Origin: a bacterium MnTg04
GTDB taxonomy: Bacteria; Pseudomonadota; Gammaproteobacteria; Steroidobacterales; MnTg04
Assembly (NCBI GenBank): GCA_008975185.1
Contig: BFAU01000076.1
Coordinates: 1-20,227 of the forward strand
Length of the DNA: 20,227 nt
Reading direction: 5' to 3'
The notes under the pieces were generated by a model that was not told the origin of the DNA, made no database searches, and saw only the letters and a list, made by a program, of their open reading frames with translations. The position numbers were made by a program, and so were the translations under genes. Positions 7,939-14,875 of this stretch are shown in pieces. How positions within the stretch are numbered: position 1 is the first letter of the stretch; the number at the start of each line of letters is the position of its first letter.

Positions 7939-10113
7939 ATGAAACATTTTTTGGGACTCATCATGGCCTCCGGCCTGGTACTCGCAGGCTGTGAGCAGGC
8001 CACCCAGGAACCTGGCTCCGAAGCGACCGAAGCAGACAGTGAAATAGCTGCCGATGATGTTGCCATCGCTGGCAACCCGTTGCTTGCGGAATGGGATACA
8101 CCGTTTGGCGTACCGCCGTTCGATCTGATCGAGGACGAACATTATCTGCCGGCGCTGCGTGAGGGGATAAGGCGGACTCTGGCCGAAGTAGACGAGATCA
8201 TGGCCAACCCCGATGCGGCAACCTTCGCCAATACTTTGGAGGCACTCGAAACGGCCGGTGGCGATCTATCCCGGGTGTCCAGAGTCTTTTTTGCGGTGAA
8301 CTCCGCACACTCCAATGACTCGACTCGAGAAACAGCCAAGGTAATCGCACCAGAGCTGTCTGCCATGCGCGACGCGATCTTCCTGAACGAAGACCTGTTT
8401 GCGAGGGTCAACGCCATTTATGAGCAGCGCGAGTCACTGGATCTGAGTGCGGAGCAAATGCGATTGCTATCCGAATCGCACAAAGGGTTTATTCGTTCCG
8501 GCGCCAACCTGGATGAAAAATCGAAAGAGCGCCTCAAGGAAATAAATTCCGAACTCGCCAGCTCGTCGCAGCAATTCGGTGAAAACCTGCTTGACGAGAC
8601 CAACGAATTTGAACTGCTGGTGAGCGATCGCGCCGATCTCGGCAGACTGCCAGGAAACTTGGTCGCCCTGGCTGCCGAGGAAGCAAAGCGCCGCGGTCAC
8701 GATTGCGAGTGCTGGGCATTTACTTTGCAAAGACCCAGCATCAACCCGTTTCTCGAATATTCGCCAAACCGTGAACTGCGCGAACAAATCTACCTGGGTT
8801 ATGCAATGCGCGGCGACAACGACAACGCTGCCGACAACAAGGAAATCCTTGCCCGCATGGTCGCGCTGCGTGCCGAGCGTGCACAGCTGATGGGTTATGC
8901 AAGCCACGCCCACTTCGTTCTCAGCGACAACATGGCGGAAACGCCGGAGCGCGTTTACGCTCTTCTGGACCAGGTCTGGAAACCGGCGATTGCGCTGGCC
9001 AGGAAGGAGCGTGCGGCCCTGCAGGAGATGATGGATGCCGATGGTATCGACGACCGGGTTCGCGGCTGGGATTGGCGACATTACACGGAAAAGGTCCGCA
9101 AAGCGCGTTATGAGCTGGATCAGGAGGCGTTGCGCCCTTATTTCGAAGTCACCGCCGTTCGTGACGGCGCGTTCGCCGTGGCCACCAGATTGTTCGGCCT
9201 GACCTTCGCAGCGCGCGACGATCTTCCGACCTGGCATCCGGACCAGGAAGCGTTCGAAGTATTCGACGCCGATGGCAGCCACCTGGCCATTCTTTACATG
9301 GACTGGTTTGCCCGCGAGAGCAAACGCGGTGGCGCCTGGATGAACGCATTGCGCTCGCAGCAGAAATTTGGCGGCGATGTCAGCCCGATCATTACCAACA
9401 ATTTCAATTTCCCGGCGCCGATTGGCGATACACCGTCGCTGATAAGTTATGGAGACGCCAGCACGACTTTCCATGAATTCGGCCATGCACTCAACGGCAT
9501 GCTTTCCGATGTGACCTACGAGTCCCTTTCCGGCACCAGCACGCCACGGGATTTCGTGGAGTTTCCGTCGCAAGTCATGGAAAACTGGATGGGAGAGCCT
9601 GAAGTTCTGCGTATGTTCGCCAAACACTATGAAACCGGCGAGCCCATACCGCAGGAATTCATCGACAAGATCGTCGCCTCGGCAAAATTCAACCAGGGTT
9701 TTGCCACGGTCGAGTATATGGCGGCTTCCTACCTCGATCTGAACTACCACACCTTGAGCCACCCGGCTGAGATCGGTGACCCGAGGGAATTTGAAATCGC
9801 AGCCATGGAAGCGATCGGGCTGATCGAGGAGATCATCCCGCGTTACCGCAGCGGTTATTTTGCCCATATCTTTTCGGGGGGATATTCCTCCGGTTACTAC
9901 GGCTACATGTGGTCCGAGGTCCTGGATGCCGATGCGTTCCAGGCCTTCAAAGAGACCAGCCTGTTTGACCGGGAAACGGCGGCGAAATTTCGCAAACACA
10001 TACTCGCCAAAGGCGGTTCCGAACCGGGCATGGATCTGTATGTCGCGTTCCGCGGGCGCGAACCGTCTATCGAGCCTCTGCTCGAAAGGCGAGGAATGAC
10101 CGACAGCGAATAA
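7939..10113 (+). CDS. M3-family zinc metallopeptidase lipoprotein (peptidyl-dipeptidase Dcp-like)
   Basis: A zinc peptidase of the thimet oligopeptidase/Dcp family, which trims small peptides, here predicted to be membrane-anchored in the envelope. From ATG 7939 it has 724 residues. It begins MKHFLGLIMASGLVLAGC, a lipoprotein signal with lipobox LAGC and lipidated Cys18, followed by an acidic linker. The catalytic motif is H512-E-F-G-H516 (TTFHEFGHALNGML), and the third zinc ligand is Glu541 in DFVEFPSQ; both are typical of M3. The C-terminal GYMWSEVLDADAF and FRKHILAKGGS motifs also fit Dcp. The start at 7939 has AAAGG eight bases upstream; ATG at 7903 lies inside the predicted -10 box and would bury the lipobox. 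It is monocistronic, flanked by its own promoter and a strong terminator. A lipidated form differs from cytosolic E. coli Dcp, so the gene symbol is left open. Confidence 0.92.
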   Translation: MKHFLGLIMASGLVLAGCEQATQEPGSEATEADSEIAADDVAIAGNPLLAEWDTPFGVPPFDLIEDEHYLPALREGIRRTLAEVDEIMANPDAATFANTLEALETAGGDLSRVSRVFFAVNSAHSNDSTRETAKVIAPELSAMRDAIFLNEDLFARVNAIYEQRESLDLSAEQMRLLSESHKGFIRSGANLDEKSKERLKEINSELASSSQQFGENLLDETNEFELLVSDRADLGRLPGNLVALAAEEAKRRGHDCECWAFTLQRPSINPFLEYSPNRELREQIYLGYAMRGDNDNAADNKEILARMVALRAERAQLMGYASHAHFVLSDNMAETPERVYALLDQVWKPAIALARKERAALQEMMDADGIDDRVRGWDWRHYTEKVRKARYELDQEALRPYFEVTAVRDGAFAVATRLFGLTFAARDDLPTWHPDQEAFEVFDADGSHLAILYMDWFARESKRGGAWMNALRSQQKFGGDVSPIITNNFNFPAPIGDTPSLISYGDASTTFHEFGHALNGMLSDVTYESLSGTSTPRDFVEFPSQVMENWMGEPEVLRMFAKHYETGEPIPQEFIDKIVASAKFNQGFATVEYMAASYLDLNYHTLSHPAEIGDPREFEIAAMEAIGLIEEIIPRYRSGYFAHIFSGGYSSGYYGYMWSEVLDADAFQAFKETSLFDRETAAKFRKHILAKGGSEPGMDLYVAFRGREPSIEPLLERRGMTDSE

Positions 10114-10140
10114 GCTGTACCGTTACACTCCGGAAAAAAG

Positions 10141-10173
10141 AAAGGCGCTGTCTGTTGACGGCGCCTTTTTTTT
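10141..10173 (+). terminator. Rho-independent terminator after M3 peptidase gene, probably bidirectional
   Basis: AAAGGCGC pairs with GCGCCTTT, extended inward by a G·T wobble and GTC/GAC around a TGTT tetraloop. This gives about a 12-bp stem followed by eight T's (10166-10173). On the opposite strand the hairpin is followed by a T-rich run (10140-10134), so it may also end the converging lipoprotein transcript that stops at 10189. Confidence 0.92.
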
Positions 10174-10188
10174 CCAACCAGTGAACGA

Positions 10189-10812
10189 TCAATAATCGTA
10201 CATCAGCGAATGCTCATAGTTTACCAGCCGATCCTGGAAAACCGCTTGATCCCTTTCCAGGCTCAGGATCTCGTGCTCGAGTTCGCCCTGACGACGTGCT
10301 ATATTCTTGGCGTCAATCAGCAGTATCACCCGTTCCTCGCCGGTGGTCTCGCTGTCGATCACCGCCGCTGCGACATGTACCAGGTCCTTTTCCAGATCGT
10401 GTAATTCCTCTTTTCGGAGGGTGAGCATGCGGGTCGTATTATTTACCTGTGTGCGCAACGAATACAAATGCTTGCCTTCCTGGTATGCGGCGACAAATGC
10501 CGGTTCGAGGTCGGCGGGGCAAATTCCTGAATAGCTATGGCCGCGCCGACCGACGGCAAAACCGGTTTGCGGCCGACAGTATTCTCGCAACCCTTCTTCC
10601 CTGCCTTCCTGGTAGGCACGCAGGTCGGGTGTAATATCGTGGTCGGCGCAGGCTTTTCTGTATTTCCCGATGCGGTCGGCGTTCCGGCCCCGGGCTCCGT
10701 CTTCAAAACCGATGGCATACCAGTCGCCGGTCACGCATTCCTGCTGGCTCATGCTCGCGCATCCTTGCATTGCAAACAGGGCCATCAGCGCCAAAGCGAT
10801 CCGAATTTTCAT
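10189..10812 (-). CDS. DUF2799-type lipoprotein
   Basis: A predicted lipoprotein of 207 residues, function unknown. MKIRIALALMALFAMQGC is a signal peptide with lipidated Cys18. Residues ~30-110 resemble DUF2799: DWYAIGFEDGARG, a middle with YRKACADH, YQEGREEGLREYC, then YSGICPADLEPAFVAAYQEG. These are glycine/aromatic repeats with paired cysteines that could form disulfides. The C-terminal ~90 residues are charged and predicted to be helical or coiled-coil. ATG 10812 was chosen because GGGAG stands 7 bases upstream and the lipoprotein signal starts there; a longer form from 10839 would add nine residues before it. It follows the VWA lipoprotein gene on the same strand after a 123-bp gap, so it may share that transcript or have its own promoter. 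Confidence 0.85.
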   Translation of the reverse strand: MKIRIALALMALFAMQGCASMSQQECVTGDWYAIGFEDGARGRNADRIGKYRKACADHDITPDLRAYQEGREEGLREYCRPQTGFAVGRRGHSYSGICPADLEPAFVAAYQEGKHLYSLRTQVNNTTRMLTLRKEELHDLEKDLVHVAAAVIDSETTGEERVILLIDAKNIARRQGELEHEILSLERDQAVFQDRLVNYEHSLMYDY

Positions 10813-10886
10813 GCCATTCTCCCAGCCGGCCTCGATCAAGAACCGGTGAATATCTCATTTGGGCAGCAGTTTAATGGTCTTTTGAC

Positions 10887-10910
10887 ATAATATCCGTGAC
10901 CAGGATCACG
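10887..10910 (-). promoter_or_regulatory. Possible promoter with CRP/Clp-like operator before DUF2799 gene
   Basis: An inverted repeat CGTGA-N6-TCACG (10895-10910) contains the GTGA-N6-TCAC core of CRP-family sites. Immediately downstream on the minus strand is a -10-like TATTAT (10892-10887) with no good -35. The operator would sit in the promoter spacer, suggesting repression if real. The repeat could instead be a weak hairpin after the VWA gene. Confidence 0.3.
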
Positions 10911-10935
10911 TTACGGAATGGTTCCGCTGCCGGTA

Positions 10936-11580
10936 TCAGTGCCCCAGCAATTTCTCCAGCCGATCGAGATCGTTGATCACCCGCCAGTTGCCTCCGCTCG
11001 CTTCCACCACTGTTTTCCACCCTTCGAGGCGGTCGAGATACTGCCTGGGATCCACATTATCGGTTCGCAACTTCGTTACATTCAGCGCGACCACCTCAAA
11101 TCCATCCAACTCCAGCGGGATATCCCGGATATATCCTTCCATCAGGTCTTCTTTCATGTCCGAGAAAATAAATATCACTTTCCGGCCGGTTTCTTTTTCG
11201 TTGAGGTACTCGATCGCCTGCAGTATGCCGCCGGTGATATCCGTGTATGGCGATGACTTGATGCTGCGTGTAAACGCCGCGATCTGCTCCGAGAACCGGC
11301 GCTTCTGCCGGTTCGCGGTACTCGGGCGATCGTCGAAAGTCACTTTCGCGACGATGTCCTTTTCACTAAAACTGCCCGTATCGATCCGCGCCACGGCGAA
11401 ACTGTCGGACGGCCCCAGCCTGGTCAAGGTGTAGTTGATAATGTGTTCCGCCTTGTCCAGTTCCTGGCTATAAGTGCCGGAGGTGTCGAGCAGCAGATAC
11501 GCGCCCGTGTTCCTGGCAACCGGTTCCCCGCATGCCGTGAGCAGGAAAACGAATATTACCGGCAATATGCGAATTCTCAT
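10936..11580 (-). CDS. von Willebrand factor A domain lipoprotein
   Basis: A 214-residue lipoprotein consisting almost entirely of one vWA domain, a metal-dependent protein-binding fold; the partner is unknown. MRIRILPVIFVFLLTAC is a lipoprotein signal with lipidated Cys17. The MIDAS elements are D32-T-S-G-T36 (Thr where the DxSxS consensus has Ser), T113-D114 in YTDITGG, and S140-D141 in FIFSDMKED. The protein should sit in the periplasm anchored by its lipid. Its ATG overlaps the upstream stop codon as ATGA, and a canonical AAGGAGGT lies six bases upstream, so translation is probably coupled to and perhaps stronger than its partner's. It belongs to the c-di-GMP-riboswitch transcript. The vWA call is confident; the specific function is not known. 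Confidence 0.88.
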   Translation of the reverse strand: MRIRILPVIFVFLLTACGEPVARNTGAYLLLDTSGTYSQELDKAEHIINYTLTRLGPSDSFAVARIDTGSFSEKDIVAKVTFDDRPSTANRQKRRFSEQIAAFTRSIKSSPYTDITGGILQAIEYLNEKETGRKVIFIFSDMKEDLMEGYIRDIPLELDGFEVVALNVTKLRTDNVDPRQYLDRLEGWKTVVEASGGNWRVINDLDRLEKLLGH

Positions 11581-13004
11581 GGTGACACCTCCTTAAACTG
11601 ACTGGCCGAACCGTTTCGTTTCCTGACCACCATGTGCTCGATCCACAACGGCACGATGATCAGCAGGTCGTAGAGTTTCTGCAGGAAATTCGCGCCATAC
11701 CGGAAGACATTGCCCAGAACCCGCATCAACAATGCAATGATGCCCAGCAAGCCTATCCCGACCACGCCAATAACCGTACGCATCGAATGCACAAAGGTTT
11801 CCAGCGGGATGGCAACGAATACCAGGGCAAACGGCAACACGAACCCCATACCCATCTGCGCTGCCGTGGTTATCCATTGAAAATCGCCAGCCACCATCAG
11901 CGTAGTGTCTCCGCGCAGTATCGCGCTGGTTGCCAGTTCGTCCTGCAGCAGTATCTCACGCATGTAGGCGAGACCCGCTTCCACGCAGGCCAATAAAAAC
12001 AGTATCGTAAAGGTTACCCATATCATCCTGACCCTCATCTTGTCCGGTAATGCGCCGATCACCGGGAACAAGCGCGTTATGCGCATGGACTCCATCAAAA
12101 ACAGGCCCATCGTGATTTCGACCAGGATGATTACCAGGGCCGCGATATCGGCAGTCCGAAAACCACCGATAAAATTCGTACCACCGACCATTTCGGCCAT
12201 CGGGCGGGCGATCAGCGAGAAATTTACGGTCGCGCCGCCAAGAGCGACTACCAGGACCAGCGCGGAAACGAAAAACTGAACCAGCGACGAGGACGAAAGC
12301 GTTTGCACGGCCCGGTCGGTTCCTTTCACGATGTCTTCATATTCCTTCATATGCCGGTCGATAGCGCGCGACCTCTTTAACAGGCTATCGATGTTTTTGG
12401 TGACCGCGGACAGCGTCTGCTGAATCTTGATCCATTGAGGCATCATCCCGCTCAATATCTTGTGCCGTGATGCGCTGGCTTTTCGATATTCCTCTATCGC
12501 CTGATTGTGGGCCTTGACCAGTGACTTGTGGATATCGGCGAGGATGTTGCCGATCATATAGTCGCTGGGGGCGTCAATCTTGGCGACTACTTCAACGGCC
12601 TTGGTCCAGCCCGGCGGAGACGGAGGAACATCGATCGCGTTTTGGTGGTCTTCATCGATCCGGGCAATGGCCTCGTTCAGCCTGCGCCGCAAAGCCGGGT
12701 ACTTCGAAAGGTCTTTATCCACAGAATCGCCGACCCGCTCGAACTCGCGTTCGATGATCCTTTCCTTGGCTTCCCGTCCCGCAGCCAGGAGCACTTCCTT
12801 GTTGCGCTCCTTGAGCCGGGCTTCAGCCCGGCTTATCGAGCGTGAGCCAATGCGCATGGCATTGTGCAAAACCCCGCCGGCGCTGTGGATCGCCGCGTGA
12901 ACCATCGACCTCGCCAGGTAAAGGAGCGCAATGATGATCACCACCCAGATAAGGCCCGACAGGACCGGACTGGGTGTAATAGAAAGAAACTGGTCAAAAC
13001 TCAT
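11577..13004 (-). CDS. Unrecognised multi-pass membrane protein with large helical domain, riboswitch-controlled
   Basis: I do not recognise this family. The 475-residue product has one N-terminal transmembrane segment (~15-37, LSGLIWVVIIIALLYLA). A ~200-residue charged, cysteine-free helical region follows (~40-245; R/K/E-rich at first, then long heptad-like stretches). About five hydrophobic segments come next (roughly 245-272, 282-306, 328-350, 378-402, 405-430) and a final amphipathic stretch (LLIIVPLWIEHMVV) before a basic tail. The topology is of a coiled-coil scaffold, sensor or channel-like protein. ATG 13004 is preferred, with GGGAGA about 8 bases upstream; an earlier start at 13049 would lack that site. 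It is the first gene after the GEMM-I riboswitch and overlaps the VWA lipoprotein gene by four bases (ATGA), so the two products probably act together in the envelope. Confidence 0.85.
   Translation of the reverse strand: MSFDQFLSITPSPVLSGLIWVVIIIALLYLARSMVHAAIHSAGGVLHNAMRIGSRSISRAEARLKERNKEVLLAAGREAKERIIEREFERVGDSVDKDLSKYPALRRRLNEAIARIDEDHQNAIDVPPSPPGWTKAVEVVAKIDAPSDYMIGNILADIHKSLVKAHNQAIEEYRKASASRHKILSGMMPQWIKIQQTLSAVTKNIDSLLKRSRAIDRHMKEYEDIVKGTDRAVQTLSSSSLVQFFVSALVLVVALGGATVNFSLIARPMAEMVGGTNFIGGFRTADIAALVIILVEITMGLFLMESMRITRLFPVIGALPDKMRVRMIWVTFTILFLLACVEAGLAYMREILLQDELATSAILRGDTTLMVAGDFQWITTAAQMGMGFVLPFALVFVAIPLETFVHSMRTVIGVVGIGLLGIIALLMRVLGNVFRYGANFLQKLYDLLIIVPLWIEHMVVRKRNGSASQFKEVSP
11587..11594 (-). 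promoter_or_regulatory. Canonical Shine-Dalgarno AAGGAGGT for VWA lipoprotein gene
   Basis: AAGGAGGT lies six bases before the ATG at 11580, embedded in the last codons (K-E-V) of the upstream membrane-protein gene. It is the strongest ribosome binding site in the window and decides the VWA start. Confidence 0.85.
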
Positions 13005-13052
13005 GTTGTGTCTCCCATGGACAATCGCCGGCCGCGCACAAGCTGGCACGGC

Positions 13053-13068
13053 ATGCCTTTACAGGCAT
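13053..13068 (-). promoter_or_regulatory. Hairpin with GNRA-type loop in riboswitch leader
   Basis: On the minus strand ATGCCT-GTAA-AGGCAT forms a perfect 6-bp stem with a GTAA tetraloop. It lies about 50 bases before the membrane-protein start codon, within the long leader downstream of the c-di-GMP aptamer. Confidence 0.45.
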
Positions 13069-13103
13069 CACCTCGATCGTCGATATCGCAAACCGCCGAT
13101 GGC

Positions 13104-13145
13104 ACAGCAGGGGGAGTTCAGCGAGGCCGCCGGAGCGGCCGCCTC
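13104..13145 (-). promoter_or_regulatory. Candidate expression platform of the GEMM-I leader
   Basis: The minus strand carries a GC-rich hairpin (13145-13123: GAGG…CCTC closing CCGC-TCCG-GCGG) with no T-run after it. Just downstream, CCCTGCTGT (13112-13104) can pair with ATAGCGGGG in the aptamer's 3' strand (13182-13174), counting two wobbles. Such alternative pairing could switch the aptamer on or off. With no poly-U, translational or Rho-dependent control is more likely than intrinsic termination. Inference from base pairing only. Confidence 0.35.
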
Positions 13146-13164
13146 ATGGAGACAGATAAATCTG

Positions 13165-13248
13165 CTTCGGTAACCCCGCTATCATAGGAACATCCCTTAG
13201 ATCGGTGGCTTTGCGACCCCTTCTTTCGAAAAGGTGTGCCCTTCACAA
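13165..13248 (-). ncRNA. Cyclic di-GMP-I (GEMM-I) riboswitch aptamer
   Basis: On the minus strand the sequence follows the GEMM-I order. GGGCACACC comes first. A hairpin ACCTTTTC-GAAA-GAAGGGGT with a GNRA tetraloop follows, then the invariant CGCAAAGCC. A second hairpin flanked by UCUAAG and UAUGA matches the 11-nt GAAA-tetraloop receptor, its closing C-G replaced by U-A. The near-invariant AUAGCGGGGUUACCG closes the aptamer. The Vibrio Vc2 aptamer has the same elements in the same order. It lies about 160 bases upstream of the membrane-protein ATG, in the correct orientation, and just after a -35 TTGACA. It should make the membrane/VWA operon respond to c-di-GMP; whether binding turns expression up or down cannot be read directly. 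Confidence 0.93.
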
Positions 13249-13256
13249 TCGGCTCG

Positions 13257-13285
13257 AGACTGTCAGGGAAGTATTGAGATGTCAA
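13257..13285 (-). promoter_or_regulatory. Sigma70-like promoter for the riboswitch operon
   Basis: A perfect -35 TTGACA (13285-13280), a 17-bp spacer and a weak -10 CAGTCT (13262-13257) place the transcript start near 13250. This is immediately before the aptamer, as expected. The poor -10 leaves room for an activator or a shifted -10. Confidence 0.5.
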
Positions 13286-13474
13286 TTACCGTGAATTTAT
13301 GTAAAACAGCGCCGCGCACAATGGCCGGTGGCACCGCCGTCCCGGCGTTCGCATGCTTATCGCGACGGGGGCTGACCCGCCGCGTTTGGCCATCCGCTGA
13401 TTCCTGCGCTGCGTCCTTCAGGTCGTCTGCCATCACCGACAACACTCCTGATGCGCACTCGAGAGAAGAATATA
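13286..13474. other. Intergenic remainder upstream of riboswitch operon
   Basis: With the leader and promoter described separately, no further gene is supported between the anion-transporter stop (13508) and the riboswitch. Short open frames on the plus strand here lack ribosome binding sites and run across the aptamer or into the antisense of the transporter. Confidence 0.5.
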
Positions 13475-13490
13475 TTGCGCACGAACGCAA
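13471..13490 (-). terminator. Weak terminator-like hairpin after anion transporter
   Basis: On the minus strand TTGCG-TTCGTG-CGCAA (13490-13475) is followed by TATATTCTTCTC, about 18 bases after the transporter stop. The stem is only 5 bp and the tract is mixed pyrimidine, so it is a weak candidate. Confidence 0.25.
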
Positions 13491-13507
13491 ATTGCTGTTT
13501 CCAAAAC

Positions 13508-14875
13508 TCAGCTCAGGAAGACATAGACGACGCCGGTGATCACCGCGGCGCCAATCAGGTTGAGTACAATGCCTTCCCGCGCCATTTGTCTGATCGTCAA
13601 CTGGCCGGATCCAAAGACAACGGCATTCGGCCCGGTCGCGACCGGCAGCATAAATGCAAAACTGGCGCTCATCGCCGCCGGCACCATGATCAATGCGTGA
13701 TCGATTCCGGTATTGGTTGCCGCGGCCGCAAGAATCGGCATGAGCAGCGTGGTTGTGGCGGTGTTGCTGGTCACTTCCGTCAGGAAAGTTACCGACAGAC
13801 AAATAATAAGGATCATCGGCAGCAGCGGGAGCTGCCCCAGCCCCGCCAGTGCGGCGCCGAGCGTAACGCTGAGCCCTGAACTGACGAACGCCTTGGCAAT
13901 GCAGATACCGCTGCCAAACAGGATCAGGATGCCCCAGGGAATCTTTACCGCGGTATCCCAGACCAGCAGGCGGCTCCCGCGGCCGTTCGGTATCAGGAAC
14001 ATCGCGATTACGGCCAGCAATGCGACGCTGGCGTCATTTGCGGTCGGCAACCCGGCCAGCGCGCTCCAGCCGCCAAAGGGCTCTTTGCGGGTCATCCACA
14101 GGAGCGCGGTAATCGCAAAAACGATCAGCGTGCGGATCTCTTCCGATCGCCACGTTCCCACCTCGGGCAATGCGAGCTCCACTCGTTTTTTCAGGCCGCG
14201 CGTCAGCCAGATACCGGTGATCGGGACCATGATCATGACGACGGGTAGCGCCCATTTCATCCATCCCAGGAAAGTGATCTCGATCCCCGTGCTTTCCGCA
14301 TAGACTTTCATGAAAATCAGGTTGGGCGGCGTACCGATCGGCGTCCCCAGCCCGCCGATATTGGCGGCAAACGCGACCCCCAGCAGAAGACTCACTTTCA
14401 TACGGTTATCGGTCACTTTTTCCGTGATCGCCAGGACGATCGGCAGCAGCATCAGCGTAGTCGCGGTATTCGATATCCACATGCTGAGTACGGCGGCGGC
14501 GGCCATGAAGCCAAACACCAATCGTCGGGGGCTGGTCCCGCCGAACGCATGAACCATACCGAGCGCGATCCTGCGGTGGGCGCCGCTCCTCGCCAGCGCC
14601 GCAGACAGCATGAATCCGCCCAGCAGCAGGAGTATCAGCGGGCTGCCATAAGCTTCAGCGACCTGGGAGGGCGTCAACACACCAACCAGCGGCAAGACAG
14701 CGAGCGGTATCAGAGAAGTTGCCGGGATCGGAATGGGTTCGAAAATCCACCAGATGGCGCATATCAGCGTGACGCTAGCGGTCCAGGCGACGTCCGGGGT
14801 CGATCCGCCATAAAACAATCCAACCCCGAGCGCGGCCGCCAATAGCGGGCCGGCAAACAATATTGCCACTCTCAT
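13508..14875 (-). CDS. DASS/SLC13-family divalent anion:Na+ symporter
   Basis: A 455-residue inner-membrane transporter of the divalent anion:Na+ symporter family, which imports dicarboxylates, sulfate or related anions with sodium. The substrate cannot be resolved from sequence. It is strongly hydrophobic throughout, with about 11 segments. The two pseudo-symmetric SNT signatures are present: MWISNTATTLMLLP near residue 135 and TSNTATTTLLMP near 370. Each is followed by its partner loop, GTPIGTPPNLIF near 180 and ATGPNAVVFGSG near 415; these form the sodium and substrate sites. Its ATG overlaps the stop of the preceding lipoprotein gene (ATGA) with AGGA six bases upstream, so it is translationally coupled to it. 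Full length, no disruption seen. Confidence 0.92.
   Translation of the reverse strand: MRVAILFAGPLLAAALGVGLFYGGSTPDVAWTASVTLICAIWWIFEPIPIPATSLIPLAVLPLVGVLTPSQVAEAYGSPLILLLLGGFMLSAALARSGAHRRIALGMVHAFGGTSPRRLVFGFMAAAAVLSMWISNTATTLMLLPIVLAITEKVTDNRMKVSLLLGVAFAANIGGLGTPIGTPPNLIFMKVYAESTGIEITFLGWMKWALPVVMIMVPITGIWLTRGLKKRVELALPEVGTWRSEEIRTLIVFAITALLWMTRKEPFGGWSALAGLPTANDASVALLAVIAMFLIPNGRGSRLLVWDTAVKIPWGILILFGSGICIAKAFVSSGLSVTLGAALAGLGQLPLLPMILIICLSVTFLTEVTSNTATTTLLMPILAAAATNTGIDHALIMVPAAMSASFAFMLPVATGPNAVVFGSGQLTIRQMAREGIVLNLIGAAVITGVVYVFLS

Noticed and set aside
8467..9999. 510-codon open frame antisense to the M3 peptidase
   Set aside because: The plus strand carries the full HEFGH peptidase; the antisense frame results from high GC and codon bias.
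10882..10887. Perfect TTGACA on the plus strand
   Set aside because: No suitable -10 at 16-18 bp and no plus-strand gene downstream.
13234..13539. Plus-strand frame covering the riboswitch and transporter end
   Set aside because: It crosses the antisense of a well-matched c-di-GMP aptamer and the transporter C-terminus, with no ribosome binding site.
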